Shown here piece after piece: positions 9,702 to 20,027 of a DNA stretch of 53,409 bases. The notes under the pieces were generated by a model. It was not told where the DNA came from. It was given only the letters and a program-made list of their open reading frames with translations, and made no database searches. The stretch comes from Pseudomonadota bacterium (GTDB lineage: Bacteria > Pseudomonadota > Gammaproteobacteria > Burkholderiales > Gallionellaceae): positions 1 through 53,409 of the forward strand of contig JAJXTL010000002.1 in assembly GCA_021783855.1 (NCBI GenBank). Direction: 5' to 3'. Each line of letters begins with the position of its first letter. The first letter of the stretch is position 1. A program made the translations under genes and the position numbers.

Positions 9702-11161
9702 TGGGGCGCACACTCACCGTTATTCACGCGCTGGGATTGATGCTGGTGGTATTCAGCCTGTCCTATGTCATGCCGGTAATCACCACGCTGATCTATGCCG
9801 ACACCACCATGCTGCTGGATTTTTTGCTGGCGATGGTATGGACGGCTGCTCTGGGCGGGTTGATGTGGGTGCTCACCCGCCGTTACAAGGGTGAGTTGTC
9901 GATCCGGCACGGTTACCTGCTGGTCGTGGCAATGTGGGCGACCATGCCTGCGGTCGCAACGCTGCCCTTATTGATGGTGTTGCCGGGTTTGTCGTTCACC
10001 GATGCCTATTTTGAAACCATGTCCGGTCTGACTACTACCGGTGCGACTGTGCTGACCGGGCTGGACAATCTGCCGCCTGCCATTAACATTTGGCGTCATG
10101 AGCTGAACTGGCTGGGCGGCATGGGCATCATCGTGCTGGCGGTTGCGGTTTTACCGCTACTGGGTATCGGCGGTCGCCAGCTCTTTAAGGCCGAAACCCC
10201 GGGGCCCATGAAGGATGCCGCGCTGACGCCGCGAATTACCGAGACGGCGCGCAACTTGTGGCTGGTTTATCTGTGCATCACGCTGGCCTGTATCGCGTCG
10301 CTGAAACTGGCAGGCATGAATTGGCTGGATGCGATTTGCCATGCCTTTGCAGCGACGGGCCTGGGTGCGTTCTCGACGCACGATGCCAGCATCGGTTATT
10401 TTAATTCACCGGCGATTGAAGCGGTGCTGATGGTGTTTATGCTGTTGTCGGCGATGAATTTTTCAACCCACTTTATGGCCTGGAGAGCAAAAAGCCTGAA
10501 GCCCTATCGACTCGATGTGGAGGGGTTGTCCACGCTAGGACTGGTTCTGATCAGCTGTGCAGGGATGACCTTTTTTTTGTGGTGGCAGGGAACTTACGCC
10601 AGTTTCTGGACAGCTTTGCGTTATGCCAGCTTTAACCTGGTATCAATGGCGACCGACTGCGGTTTGTCCAATGCGGACTTTAACCATTGGCCGATTTTTG
10701 CACCGCTCTGGATGCTGTTTTTGGGCGGCATCGTTGCCAGTTCAGGCTCTACCGGGGGCGGGATCAAGATGATAAGAGCGCTGGTGCTGGTCAAGCAGGC
10801 CGGGCGGGAGTTTGTCAAGCTGCTGCATCCGGCGGCCGTGAACCCGATGAAGATCGGCGGACAGGTCATTCCGAACAGGGTGGTGTTCTCGGTGCTAGGC
10901 TTCATCTCTCTGTATTTGATGAGCGTGGTGACCTTGACCTTCGTGTTGCTGATCAGCGGGCTGGATTTTATTTCGGCATTTTCGGCGATCATTGCCTGCA
11001 TTAACAATGTCGGACCGGGTCTGGGTGTGGTTGGTCCTGCCAGTAACTATGGTGTGCTGACGGATTTTCAGACCTGGGTATGTACCTTTGCCATGCTGAT
11101 CGGGCGCCTGGAAATATTTACCGTGCTGATTTTGTTTACCCCTCAGTTCTGGCGGCGATGA
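9701..11161 (+). CDS. trkH: Trk potassium transporter membrane subunit TrkH
   Basis: TrkH is the inner-membrane, potassium-conducting subunit partnered by TrkA. The 486 residues contain about ten hydrophobic spans arranged as four membrane-pore-membrane repeats. The pore loops are visible as GLTTTGATVL, ATGLGAFSTHD, MATDCGLSNADF and NNVGPGLGVVG. The intramembrane loop STGGGIKMIR, which gates the pore in characterised homologues, is also present. I chose the ATG at 9701, which overlaps the trkA stop as TGATG, rather than the TTG one codon earlier. Confidence 0.95.
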   Translation: MGRTLTVIHALGLMLVVFSLSYVMPVITTLIYADTTMLLDFLLAMVWTAALGGLMWVLTRRYKGELSIRHGYLLVVAMWATMPAVATLPLLMVLPGLSFTDAYFETMSGLTTTGATVLTGLDNLPPAINIWRHELNWLGGMGIIVLAVAVLPLLGIGGRQLFKAETPGPMKDAALTPRITETARNLWLVYLCITLACIASLKLAGMNWLDAICHAFAATGLGAFSTHDASIGYFNSPAIEAVLMVFMLLSAMNFSTHFMAWRAKSLKPYRLDVEGLSTLGLVLISCAGMTFFLWWQGTYASFWTALRYASFNLVSMATDCGLSNADFNHWPIFAPLWMLFLGGIVASSGSTGGGIKMIRALVLVKQAGREFVKLLHPAAVNPMKIGGQVIPNRVVFSVLGFISLYLMSVVTLTFVLLISGLDFISAFSAIIACINNVGPGLGVVGPASNYGVLTDFQTWVCTFAMLIGRLEIFTVLILFTPQFWRR

Positions 11162-11180
11162 ATATGGACAAACGGTTAAA

Positions 11181-11209
11181 TTGCCAAGACATAGTCTATC
11201 GGTTACGAT
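11181..11209 (+). promoter_or_regulatory. Candidate sigma-70 promoter of the pil-chp operon
   Basis: TTGCCA at 11181-11186 and TACGAT at 11204-11209 are separated by 17 bases, in the 108-base spacer between trkH and pilG. The hexamers have one and two mismatches to consensus. No mapped transcript supports it. Confidence 0.4.
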
Positions 11210-11269
11210 TGCGGATCGATTCATTTAGGTGGCAATAACCGGCACATCCGTGTCGAGCGAGGGGGTAAG

Positions 11270-11683
11270 TTGAGCGAAAATTTGCCGTTGTTGGGTGTCA
11301 AGGTGGTGCTGATCGATGACAGCAACACCATTCGTCGTAGCGGTGAAATATTTCTGTCGCAAGCGGGTTGCCGTGTGGTGCTTGCGGAAGACGGGTTTGA
11401 CGGCCTGTCGAAAGTGGTGGATGTCCAGCCCGACATTATTTTTGTGGATGTGATGATGCCAAGACTGGATGGCTATCAGACTTGCGCCCTGATCAAAAAT
11501 AACCCACAGTTCAAAAATATTCCTGTGGTCATGTTGACCAGCAAGGACACGCTGTTTGACCGAGCACGCGGAAAATTGGTGGGCTCCGATCAGTATCTGA
11601 TCAAGCCGTTCAATAAAAAGAGCCTGATAGAATCCGTCACCATGCATACACAAAAAACTGGAGAACATGAAGATGGCTATTAA
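11270..11683 (+). CDS. pilG: Twitching motility response regulator PilG
   Basis: PilG is a single-domain CheY-like receiver of the type IV pilus chemosensory (Pil-Chp) system; in Pseudomonas it acts on pilus extension and cyclic AMP. The 137 residues are one receiver domain with the acidic pair IDDSN, the phospho-acceptor aspartate in FVDVMMP and the conserved lysine in LIKPF. The start is TTG at 11270 with a GAGGGGG ribosome site just upstream. It is the first gene of pilG-H-I-J-chpA and overlaps pilH by 17 bases. Confidence 0.92.
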   Translation: MSENLPLLGVKVVLIDDSNTIRRSGEIFLSQAGCRVVLAEDGFDGLSKVVDVQPDIIFVDVMMPRLDGYQTCALIKNNPQFKNIPVVMLTSKDTLFDRARGKLVGSDQYLIKPFNKKSLIESVTMHTQKTGEHEDGY

Positions 11684-12038
11684 AAAAATACTGGTGGTGG
11701 ATGATTCGGCAACGGAGCGACATATACTGGGAGAAATTCTGACCAGACGGGGCTTCGAGGTTTCTTTCGCCGAAAGCGGCGAGATTGGTGTCGCGAAAGC
11801 CAAACAGGAGAGGCCTGATCTGGTCGTGATGGATGTGGTGATGCCCGGTCTGAACGGTTTTCAGGCAACGCGCGCGATTGCCAAAGACCCTGATACCGCG
11901 CAAATTCCGGTGCTGCTCTGCACCACCAAGGATCAGGAAACAGACAAGATATGGGGAATGCGTCAAGGCGCAAAGGATTATCTGGTCAAGCCGGTCAATG
12001 AGGCAGAGTTGCTCAGTAAAATTGCAGCAATCATTTGA
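11667..12038 (+). CDS. pilH: Twitching motility response regulator PilH
   Basis: PilH is the second CheY-like receiver of the Pil-Chp system, linked in characterised species to pilus retraction or to draining phosphate from ChpA. The 123 residues hold VVDDSATER, the phospho-acceptor aspartate in VMDVVMPG and the lysine in YLVKPVN. The ATG at 11667 and one two codons later are both possible. The gene begins inside the 3' end of pilG, so translation is probably coupled. Confidence 0.92.
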   Translation: MKMAIKKILVVDDSATERHILGEILTRRGFEVSFAESGEIGVAKAKQERPDLVVMDVVMPGLNGFQATRAIAKDPDTAQIPVLLCTTKDQETDKIWGMRQGAKDYLVKPVNEAELLSKIAAII

Positions 12039-12056
12039 CTAAAAAGCTGACCTGCC

Positions 12057-12548
12057 ATGTCAAAGCGACTCAATCTGCGCGAATTTCAGCAAAACCTCAG
12101 CAGTCGCATGCAGGAAAAAAGCCGCCAGGGCGATCAGGTATCCTTGCTGGGGGTACAAATCGCCGGGCAGAATTATCTGGTGGCGATGATGGACATCAGC
12201 GAGGTGTTGTCGCTGCCCCCCTTAACGCCTGTGCCGCTGACCCGTCCGTGGTTCTGTGGCGTCGTCAATGTGCGCGGTAATTTATTTTGCGTGGCAGATA
12301 TGCCCGCATTCCTGTATCAGAGTACGGCATCGGGCTCGGTGACCAATCGCCTGTTGCTTGTCGCGGAACGTTATGCAGTCAATGCGGCTTTGCTGGTAGA
12401 CAGAGTGTTCGGGTTGCGTGATACGCGTAACTGGCAGCGTGACGCAATTCAGTCAGACCAATATTTAGATGAACACGGTGTTGTATGGCGCAAGCTGGAT
12501 GTGGTCGGGTTGCTCAGCCAGCCGGAATTTTTGCAAATAGGCATTTAA
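12057..12548 (+). CDS. pilI: CheW-like coupling protein PilI
   Basis: PilI is the CheW-type adaptor that joins the receptor PilJ to the kinase ChpA. The 163 residues contain one CheW domain: the VSLLGVQIAGQNYLVAMMDI core, then PWFCGVVNVRGNLFCVADM, the usual receptor and kinase contact surface. It starts 18 bases after pilH. The stop codon TAA at 12546-12548 coincides with the first bases of repeat copy C, which separates pilI from pilJ. Confidence 0.92.
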   Translation: MSKRLNLREFQQNLSSRMQEKSRQGDQVSLLGVQIAGQNYLVAMMDISEVLSLPPLTPVPLTRPWFCGVVNVRGNLFCVADMPAFLYQSTASGSVTNRLLLVAERYAVNAALLVDRVFGLRDTRNWQRDAIQSDQYLDEHGVVWRKLDVVGLLSQPEFLQIGI

Positions 12549-12724
12549 CTTGAAACTCGCGTAGCGATTCGTTTGTCCCCTCGCTCTCCGGGAGATAACC
12601 AGCGACTTGGCTGCCGTCTTTTGGCAGCTTAGTCGAATGGCTAGTTGTTTCATCAGGGTTTGGGTGAGGGAAACGGGCATGGCGAGTTTCATTATTTGGG
12701 TTGGCTGCTTGCCATGCCCGTTAG
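12545..12724 (+). repeat. Structured dispersed repeat, copy C, inside the pil operon
   Basis: This full copy fills the spacer between pilI and pilJ. It begins TTAACTTGAAACTCGCG and ends GCCATGCCCGTTAG. The middle hairpin is GCTGCC at 12610-12615 with GGCAGC at 12623-12628. The distal hairpin is AACGGGCATGGC at 12672-12683 with GCCATGCCCGTT at 12711-12722. GAAACTCGC near the left end is the exact complement of GCGAGTTTC at about 12682-12690. Confidence 0.75.
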
Positions 12725-12746
12725 CGGTATACATCCGTCGGAGAAA

Positions 12747-14774
12747 ATGAACATGGCATTCAAGCTTAAATTACCGGATTTCAAGACTGACAGCAGCGCT
12801 GCCCAGGAAGCAACGGGTGGATCTTTGCCGCTGATCGGCCATTTGCCGTTTGCAAAACAGTTGCAGATACTGGGCGGGGGGGTGGTGTTGTTTTTTCTGG
12901 TCGGAGCCATTGCAGTTGCGCTCGACTATCGTGCCACCTCGAACGGTGAGCACTATCAGGAGTTGTCCGGCGACCTCGTCATGTTGTCGCAACGGCTCGC
13001 AAAGGACGCTGGATCGGCCTTGCAGGGCAAGCAAACCGCGATCGAGGGTTTGCCGCAGGGTAGGGCTGATTTTGAGCGTATCTTGCAAATTCTGGACAAG
13101 GGCGATGCTGTTGCACCCGCAACCAGCGGTGCGCCTCGTGTCGTATTGGACAGGCTGTTGCCCATTGCCCGGCAATCCATGACCTACATCAAGGAGGTCG
13201 AAAATGGTCGCGCCGGTCTTTTGACGGTATCAGGCGCAGTGAACGTGGTGAAAGAGATTGGCCCGCCGTTGCGCGAGGCGATCGCTCGCTTGCCCGCATC
13301 GGGTGTAAACAATGAACGCGCAGTCAGTTTCGCATTGCTGGTGGAGCGTATCGGATATGATGCCAGTTCCATGTTGGGTGCGGTGGTAACCGATGAGATG
13401 GTTGCAAATCTGGGATCGAATACGGCAGCGGCGGAAGCCTTGCTGGACAGCTTTGACAAGACCAATCCGGCTGTAGCCAAAGTCGCTGACTTGTTCGTGG
13501 TTTATCGCAATTCGGTTGATGCGGTGATGGGGCAGTCGCCCGGCCTGTTTGGCGCGAAACGAGGCGTCAGTGATTATTTTGACAGTGTGAGTGTTACCCA
13601 AAAAGGCGCGCTGGTTGTCGAACTGACTGCACTGAAAGGAGCTTATGCCGCTGCACTGGTAGGTCGCTGGACGATTTACGCGATATTGTTTTCTGCCGCA
13701 TCGTTGTTGGTTTTATTTGGCTTGCTGTTCAGGGCTTACCTGAATGAGGCGCGTCATCGCACAGCGCTGGCGGAGGCTGCCAACAAGCAAACGCAGAAGG
13801 CGATTTTGCGTCTGATGGATGAGTTGAACGATCTGGCGGAAGGCGATTTGACGGTGCGCGCGACGGTAACGGAAGATATTACCGGTGCGGTTGCCGATTC
13901 GATCAATTACACCGCAGAGGAATTGCACAAACTGGTTTCCCGTATTACCGACGCCTCCGAGCAAATGGGTTTGGCGACTCAGAACTCGGAAGGGATGGCG
14001 CAGCGACTGCTGGTTTCCACGCAGAAGCAGGTGAAAGAAATCAAGGATGCCGAGGAATCGGTACAACTGATTGCACGCTCGATCGGAGAGGTGGATGCAG
14101 CAGCGGTTAAGGCCGCCGAGGTGGGCAGACATACGCTGGTGGTGACCCACGAGGGCTCGCTCGCGGTGCGCAATACGATTGCCGGCATGGACGGCATACG
14201 CGAGCACATTCAGGAAACTTCCAAACGCATCAAGCGGCTCGGTGAAAGTTCGCAGGAAATTGGAGAGATCGTGGATCTGATTTCCGATATTACCGAACAG
14301 ACGAACGTGCTTGCGCTGAATGCGGCGATTCAAGCCGCGTCAGCCGGTGAGGCGGGGCGCGGTTTCTCGGTGGTCGCCGAAGAAGTGCAGCGACTGGCGG
14401 AACGTTCCGGAGAGGCGACCAAGCAGATTGGTGCGCTGGTTAAAACGATCCAGAGCGATACTCAGGATGCGGTGGCTGCGATGGAAAAGAGTACCCTGGG
14501 GGTGGTGGAGGGTGCAAAACTTTCGGAAGTGGCGGGTCAATCGCTGAAAGAAATCGAGCAGGTATCGAACCAGCTGGCTGCGCTGATCAGCAGTATTTCG
14601 GTGTCCACTCAGGTGCAAACCGAAATGGCCAGCGAAGTGGCCAGTGTGATGCAGGATATTATGGATATTTCAGAGCAGACCACGGAGGGAACGCGTCTGA
14701 CCTCGGATTCTGCCGCCAAGCTGACCAGCTTGGCAGCAGGCCTGAAGGATTCGGTCGCCGGCTTCAAGCTCTGA
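12747..14774 (+). CDS. pilJ: Twitching motility methyl-accepting receptor PilJ
   Basis: PilJ is the membrane chemoreceptor of the Pil-Chp system. The 675 residues comprise a cytoplasmic lead, a first membrane span ([19 protein letters not shown]) near residue 45, and a mostly helical periplasmic part of roughly 270 residues. A second span ([20 protein letters not shown]) near 310-330 is followed by HAMP and a signalling coiled coil. The hairpin tip reads [20 protein letters not shown], the kinase-contact motif. I chose the ATG at 12747, preceded by CGGAGA; the frame extends back only into repeat copy C. The repeat gives an unusually long 198-base gap from pilI in an otherwise tight operon. 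Confidence 0.92.
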   Translation: MNMAFKLKLPDFKTDSSAAQEATGGSLPLIGHLPFAKQLQILGGGVVLFFLVGAIAVALDYRATSNGEHYQELSGDLVMLSQRLAKDAGSALQGKQTAIEGLPQGRADFERILQILDKGDAVAPATSGAPRVVLDRLLPIARQSMTYIKEVENGRAGLLTVSGAVNVVKEIGPPLREAIARLPASGVNNERAVSFALLVERIGYDASSMLGAVVTDEMVANLGSNTAAAEALLDSFDKTNPAVAKVADLFVVYRNSVDAVMGQSPGLFGAKRGVSDYFDSVSVTQKGALVVELTALKGAYAAALVGRWTIYAILFSAASLLVLFGLLFRAYLNEARHRTALAEAANKQTQKAILRLMDELNDLAEGDLTVRATVTEDITGAVADSINYTAEELHKLVSRITDASEQMGLATQNSEGMAQRLLVSTQKQVKEIKDAEESVQLIARSIGEVDAAAVKAAEVGRHTLVVTHEGSLAVRNTIAGMDGIREHIQETSKRIKRLGESSQEIGEIVDLISDITEQTNVLALNAAIQAASAGEAGRGFSVVAEEVQRLAERSGEATKQIGALVKTIQSDTQDAVAAMEKSTLGVVEGAKLSEVAGQSLKEIEQVSNQLAALISSISVSTQVQTEMASEVASVMQDIMDISEQTTEGTRLTSDSAAKLTSLAAGLKDSVAGFKL

Positions 14775-14786
14775 TAACGGCCAGTC

Positions 14787-17700
14787 ATGCCTAACCAAAC
14801 GTCATTCGATCTCGCCTCACTTGCCGTTGTAAAGCCCGGGATGGAAGAGGCGTTGCGAGTGGTAGGCGAATGCCTTTTTCAATTTCTGGACGCCCCCACG
14901 CTCAACGTGCCTGCGTTGGAAGAGGCATGCGTAGAATTGCACCGCGTGCAGGGTGTGCTCAAAATGATCCGTTTGGAAGGAGTGGCGGTATTCTGCACGG
15001 AAATTGGGAACGTGTTGGAAGAGTTGTGTGAAAACCCCGGTCTGGCTTCCCACCTGTATCGAACTGTTCTGCAAAGCGCTCTGGGCGGCCTGTCTGATTA
15101 TCTGGATGCGCTGATGCAAGGGGCGGATAACGCCGTATTGCGTCTGTTTCCGAAATACGAAGCCATGCAACATCTGCGCGGTATGGAAATGTCATTCGAG
15201 CAGGATCTGTTTTTTCCCAATCTGGCTGTGCAATTGCCGGAGAGCGTGCTGGGCATTGCTCAGCCGGAAAATGTCAAAGCGCTGATCAAAGCGGCTCACA
15301 GTCAGTATCAGCGTGGCCTGATACTTTGGTTGCAAAAGAATGATGTAACAGGCGCGTTTTTGCCGATGAAACAGGCTCTGGATACGGTATTGAACTGCGT
15401 ACCCCAGGACGACAGGCGGGCATTCTGGTGGATAGCAGGCGGTCTGCTCGATTGCGTTAAGCATGAGGAATTGTCCCATGATCTGAGTGTGCGCAAATTG
15501 CTGGGCAGGATAGATCGGCAGATGCGAGCGGTTGAGAAAGAGGATGTGGGTGATGTTCAGCATATCCTCAATGAAATGCTCTACCTGATAGGAAGGAGCA
15601 GTGCCGCGAGCGATCGTGTAGAACAGATACGGAAGCAATACGCCCTGAGTCAATACTATCCCGCCGCGATGGATTCTGCCGAGGAAAAACAGTCCTACGA
15701 GGAACTGCGCGATCAGATGCAGGAGGCTGAAGATAACTGGGAATTATGCGTTGCGGGCAACAAGGATGCATGCAATAAGTTTGTCGAGTATGTAGAAAAA
15801 ATTGCTCAGAAAAGTGACAGGCTGGAACATGACCCGCCTCATTATCTGACCAAAAAAATCGAGGCTTTGTCGGCCTACTTGCGCGATCCGGAATATGCCC
15901 GCCTGATTGGCGAAGATGTGGCAATGGCGCTGATGCTCTGGCGCAGCGGTATGACGCAATATGAGACCATAGACACTCGTTTCCAGGAGCAGGCGCGCAC
16001 TCTGTCCAATCAGATAGATGCAGCGATGAGTCAGAAGCCTGAGGATGCGCAACGCATCGCCGAGTTGATCAGCCTTTATAGCCAGACCGAACAAGGTGCG
16101 GTTACCTCTTCGCTGGCCAATGAAATGCTGGCGAACCTGGAACTCGTTGAACAGGGGTTGAATGAATTTTTTGATGATGCAAGCAAAAGACCGACACTGA
16201 ACAGTTTGCAGCGTTTGCTGGTGCAAATTCACGGCGGCCTGCATATCCTCTCTTTGAAACAGGCGGAGCAACTGTTGCTGGAGATTCAAGCGCTGGTGCG
16301 TCAATTTTCAGATGGGGAGGCGGCGCCCAAGCCGGCAGAAACTCAGGCTCTGGCAAGGGCGGTAAGCACACTGCACGCTTACCTTGAGCACCTGGTTCAT
16401 GGGCAAATGGACGATACGACGGTCTTGCGCGGCGCATTGGCCGAATTGGCAAGATTGCGTCAAGTGTCCAGCCCTGTTGCACCAATAACGTCCATACCGC
16501 CCGCAACTACGGCGGTCGCCGTCAAACCCGCAGAAATACCTGAAACAGCCGTAATTCAGAAGCCGCCCCTGGTAGAACACCCGCCCGGTGAAGACGCAGA
16601 GCTGCTTGAAATATTTCTGGAAGAGGCGAAAGAAGTGTTGTCCATCATGCGCGACAACGTCGAAATCGTTCAGTTGCATCCCGAAAACCAGGAGCCGCTG
16701 ATAACGATACGTCGCGGCTTTCATACGCTGAAGGGCAGCGGGCGCATGGTGGGTCTGAATACTTTGGGCGAGGTAGCCTGGGCGGCTGAACGAGCCATGC
16801 AAAAATGCCTGCAGGATAAAAAGCCGGCCGACCCCGTTTTAATGCACTTTATTATGGATGGGTTGCAGGTTTTCTCCGCCTGGGTGGCGGATCTTGAAAA
16901 ACAGGGCTACGCGAATATCGATGCGCATGATTTGCTTGCGCGCGCGCGGCAAATTGAGAGTGGCGCCAGCGTGCCGGTCGAGCCCGTTGCAAAGCAGCAG
17001 ATGCCAGCAGTGCCGGATAACGATTTCAAAGAACCGGAGTCGGTGGTGATAGGGGAAATTGCGCTTTCACCCACCCTGTTCAAAATTGCCAGCGAGGAAG
17101 CCAGCCAGAATGTGCTCGCATTGCGTCATCAGTTTAACGCGATGCTGGCGACTCATCCGCCGAAGGCGGCATATGACTTCATGCGTGCTGCCCATACGTT
17201 GGCGGGAATATGTCGAAGTCTCGGTTTTATGTCTGTGGTAGAGCTGTCCGCTGCCCTTGAGGGATGGTTGCAGGCCAATATTGACATGCCGGTGATTATC
17301 GGTGCAGAGCAGTTGCACATGCTGGAAGAAGTCATCGTGGTGCTTGATGAGATGGTGCAATGTATCTGTGACAGGGAAATGCCGCAGAAATGCGACGATC
17401 TGGTGAACCTGGTGCTGGCTGACAAAGATCGGATAATCAGCGAGAACGAGAGGCTGGCACAGATTGACGAGCTGAACGAGGAAGTGGTTGCGCCTGCTGA
17501 GTTGGTGGTGCCGACAGAACCAACAGAACCAACAGAACCAACAGAACCAACAGAACCAACAGAACCAACAGAACCAACAGAACCAACAGAACCAACAGAA
17601 CCAACAGAACCAACAGAACCAACAGCAGTTGAGTCGGCAGCAGAAATGGTTGAACAGGCAGCAGATGTGGAACAGACGGAATTCGCGAAAGCACCTGTCG

Positions 17701-19946
17701 AGCCGGCTGGTGATATTTCAGCGCCTGTCTGGAGCAGAGCCGTGCACAAGCAGCAGGCAAATCTGCGCGATGATGTGGATGAGCAGTTGCTGCCGGTCTT
17801 TCTGGAAGAGGCGGATGAGCTGTATCCCAAGATAGGCGATTGCCTGCGCACCTTGCGCCAGACGCCTCACGGAGATTTGCATTTGTTGAACCGTCTGCTG
17901 CATACCCTGAAGGGTAGTGCGCGTATGACGGGCGCCATGCGCATAGGCGATATCGCCCATGAAATGGAAGGTCGTCTGCTGGAGGGGGGCGAGCTGGCGA
18001 GCGATGTTTGGGATGCGCTGGAGAATGATCTGGATCACCTCAACATCATGCTGGAGGAATTGCGCAGTGGCAAGATTCAGGAGGTGGTGGAAGTTGAAGC
18101 CGCAGAAGCTATCGGTGAAACAGCGCCCGCCGGCACTGAGCGTACTCAACACGCCAGCATGCTGCGCGTACGCTCTGATACGGTTGATCGCCTGGTCAAT
18201 CAGGCCGGCGAAATCAGCGTGGCGCGTTCGCGTGTGGAAACCGAGTTGCGCGCTTTCAAGGAAGGTCTGCTGGAATTAACCGGCAGCGTAGCACGCCTGC
18301 GTAAACAGTTGCGCGAGGTGGAAATCCAGGCGGAGAGCCAAATCCAGGCACGTGTTTCGCTGGCCAGCGAAAGCAATGAACAATTCGATCCGCTGGAGTT
18401 TGACCGTTTTACGCGTTTACAGGAACTGACGCGTTTCATGAATGAGAGTGTGCACGACGTGCAGACGGTTCAACAGTCGCTGCTGAAGAATATCGATGAA
18501 ACCAGTTCGGCGCTGTTTGCACAGGCGCGCTTGAACCGCGATCTGCAGCAGAATCTGATGAGCGTGCGCATGGTTCCCTTCAGCAGCATGAGCGAACGCC
18601 TGTATCGGCTGGTGCGGCAAACCGCCAAGGAGTTGAACAAGCGTGCGAACCTTGAATTGACCGGCACCGGGGTGGAGCTGGATCGCAGTGTGCTGGAAAA
18701 GATGGCTGCCCCGTTTGAACATTTGTTGCGCAACGCAATCGCGCACGGACTGGAAGATGAGCGGTTGCGTATCGACAGCGGGAAGGATGCCATCGGTGAA
18801 GTGCTGTTGAGTCTACGCCAGGAAAGCAATGAGGTGGTATTTGAACTCAGCGATGACGGCATTGGCTTGAATTTCGCCGCACTGAGGGCTGAGGCAATCA
18901 AGAAGGGGATTCTGGAAGCTGACGCTGACATCAGCGATGAACAACTGGCCCAACTGATTTTTACCTCGGGCATCTCAACTGCGAGCGAAGTGACGGAAGT
19001 GGCCGGGCGCGGCATAGGCATGGATGTGGTGCGCAGCGAAATTACGGCATTGGGTGGACGGATCGATGTCAGCTCCGTCTCCGGGCAGGGTACCAAATTC
19101 ACGATACACCTGCCGCTCACTCTGGCTGTCACGCAGGTGCTGATGGTGCGTGCAGGCGAGCGCATTTACGCCATTCCGTCCACCATGGTGGAACAAGTCA
19201 GACAGCTCAAGCCGGCCGAGTTGAACGCTATGTACAGAGAGCAAAAAGTGGAATGGGAAGGCCATAGCTATCCATTCCATTATTTGCCGACGATGCTGGG
19301 AGATGACGAGCGTGTGCCGGAAGTTCAGCCATATAATCCGGTTTTGCTGCTGCGCAGCGGCAACCAGCGCATCGCCTTGCATGTTGACGAATTGCGGGGC
19401 AACCAGGAGACCGTGGTGAAGAACATCGGCCCTCAACTGGCAAGGTTGCCCGGTATCGCCGGTGCCACCGTGTCGAGCAACGGCGCGGTGGTGTTGATTC
19501 TGAACCCGGTTCAGATGACGCAGCGCATCATCACGCGTCAGCCGCGCCGTGAAGAGAAAATCGTGCCGCAAGCTCTGCCTTTGATCATGGTGGTGGATGA
19601 TTCGCTGACCGTACGCAAGATCACCACGCGTTTGCTGATGCGGGCCGGATATCAGGTGGTGACAGCCAAGGACGGGGTGGATGCCCTGGAACAGCTGACC
19701 GAGATTACGCCGTCCGTGATGCTGCTGGATATTGAAATGCCGCGCATGGACGGTTTTGAGTTAACCAAGCTGATGCGGCGTGATGAAAAGACCAGAAAAC
19801 TGCCTATCATCATGATCACCTCGCGCACGGCGGATAAACACCGCGACTTCGCCATGGAGCTTGGTGTGAATGCTTATCTGGGCAAGCCCTTCCAGGAAGA
19901 CGAATTGCTGGAACAGATCGCCGAATTTTTGCCGGCGGCGGCTTAA
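14787..19946 (+). CDS. chpA: Pil-Chp hybrid histidine kinase ChpA (PilL)
   Basis: ChpA is the CheA-type kinase of the twitching-motility chemosensory system; it phosphorylates PilG and PilH. It has 1719 residues. Histidine phosphotransfer sites with HTLKGS or HTLAG cores are seen at H646, H803 and H1039; degenerate copies probably precede them (LHRVQG near 55, IHGGLHIL near 480). The catalytic part has the N box (FEHLLRNAIAHGLED), G boxes (DDGIGLN, GRGIGMDVV) and a CheW-like domain. The C-terminal receiver carries VVDDSLTVRK and the acceptor aspartate in LLDIEMP. Residues 910-945 are twelve perfect Thr-Glu-Pro repeats between phosphotransfer sites two and three. It starts 12 bases after pilJ. 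Confidence 0.93.
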   Translation: MPNQTSFDLASLAVVKPGMEEALRVVGECLFQFLDAPTLNVPALEEACVELHRVQGVLKMIRLEGVAVFCTEIGNVLEELCENPGLASHLYRTVLQSALGGLSDYLDALMQGADNAVLRLFPKYEAMQHLRGMEMSFEQDLFFPNLAVQLPESVLGIAQPENVKALIKAAHSQYQRGLILWLQKNDVTGAFLPMKQALDTVLNCVPQDDRRAFWWIAGGLLDCVKHEELSHDLSVRKLLGRIDRQMRAVEKEDVGDVQHILNEMLYLIGRSSAASDRVEQIRKQYALSQYYPAAMDSAEEKQSYEELRDQMQEAEDNWELCVAGNKDACNKFVEYVEKIAQKSDRLEHDPPHYLTKKIEALSAYLRDPEYARLIGEDVAMALMLWRSGMTQYETIDTRFQEQARTLSNQIDAAMSQKPEDAQRIAELISLYSQTEQGAVTSSLANEMLANLELVEQGLNEFFDDASKRPTLNSLQRLLVQIHGGLHILSLKQAEQLLLEIQALVRQFSDGEAAPKPAETQALARAVSTLHAYLEHLVHGQMDDTTVLRGALAELARLRQVSSPVAPITSIPPATTAVAVKPAEIPETAVIQKPPLVEHPPGEDAELLEIFLEEAKEVLSIMRDNVEIVQLHPENQEPLITIRRGFHTLKGSGRMVGLNTLGEVAWAAERAMQKCLQDKKPADPVLMHFIMDGLQVFSAWVADLEKQGYANIDAHDLLARARQIESGASVPVEPVAKQQMPAVPDNDFKEPESVVIGEIALSPTLFKIASEEASQNVLALRHQFNAMLATHPPKAAYDFMRAAHTLAGICRSLGFMSVVELSAALEGWLQANIDMPVIIGAEQLHMLEEVIVVLDEMVQCICDREMPQKCDDLVNLVLADKDRIISENERLAQIDELNEEVVAPAELVVPTEPTEPTEPTEPTEPTEPTEPTEPTEPTEPTEPTEPTAVESAAEMVEQAADVEQTEFAKAPVEPAGDISAPVWSRAVHKQQANLRDDVDEQLLPVFLEEADELYPKIGDCLRTLRQTPHGDLHLLNRLLHTLKGSARMTGAMRIGDIAHEMEGRLLEGGELASDVWDALENDLDHLNIMLEELRSGKIQEVVEVEAAEAIGETAPAGTERTQHASMLRVRSDTVDRLVNQAGEISVARSRVETELRAFKEGLLELTGSVARLRKQLREVEIQAESQIQARVSLASESNEQFDPLEFDRFTRLQELTRFMNESVHDVQTVQQSLLKNIDETSSALFAQARLNRDLQQNLMSVRMVPFSSMSERLYRLVRQTAKELNKRANLELTGTGVELDRSVLEKMAAPFEHLLRNAIAHGLEDERLRIDSGKDAIGEVLLSLRQESNEVVFELSDDGIGLNFAALRAEAIKKGILEADADISDEQLAQLIFTSGISTASEVTEVAGRGIGMDVVRSEITALGGRIDVSSVSGQGTKFTIHLPLTLAVTQVLMVRAGERIYAIPSTMVEQVRQLKPAELNAMYREQKVEWEGHSYPFHYLPTMLGDDERVPEVQPYNPVLLLRSGNQRIALHVDELRGNQETVVKNIGPQLARLPGIAGATVSSNGAVVLILNPVQMTQRIITRQPRREEKIVPQALPLIMVVDDSLTVRKITTRLLMRAGYQVVTAKDGVDALEQLTEITPSVMLLDIEMPRMDGFELTKLMRRDEKTRKLPIIMITSRTADKHRDFAMELGVNAYLGKPFQEDELLEQIAEFLPAAA
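17514..17621 (+). repeat. Twelve tandem 9-base units coding Thr-Glu-Pro in chpA
   Basis: The unit ACAGAACCA is repeated twelve times without a change and then decays to ACAGCAGTT. It encodes a rigid, acidic proline-rich linker between two phosphotransfer domains. Perfect identity at DNA level suggests recent expansion by slippage. Each gain or loss of a unit keeps the reading frame. Confidence 0.97.
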
Positions 19947-20027
19947 AGTTCTTTCATGGGAGGTGTTGCAGGCCGGATGCAGCAATGAAAAATTGTGAAG
20001 GTTCGCACAGCAAGTTACAATGCGAGC

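Noticed and set aside
17514..17621. Possible CRISPR-like array
   Set aside because: Units are 9 bases with no spacers and lie within a coding region.
17437..17835. Open frames on both strands across the chpA tandem repeat
   Set aside because: They are products of the 9-base periodic sequence, which is open in most frames; only the ChpA frame has domain structure on both sides.
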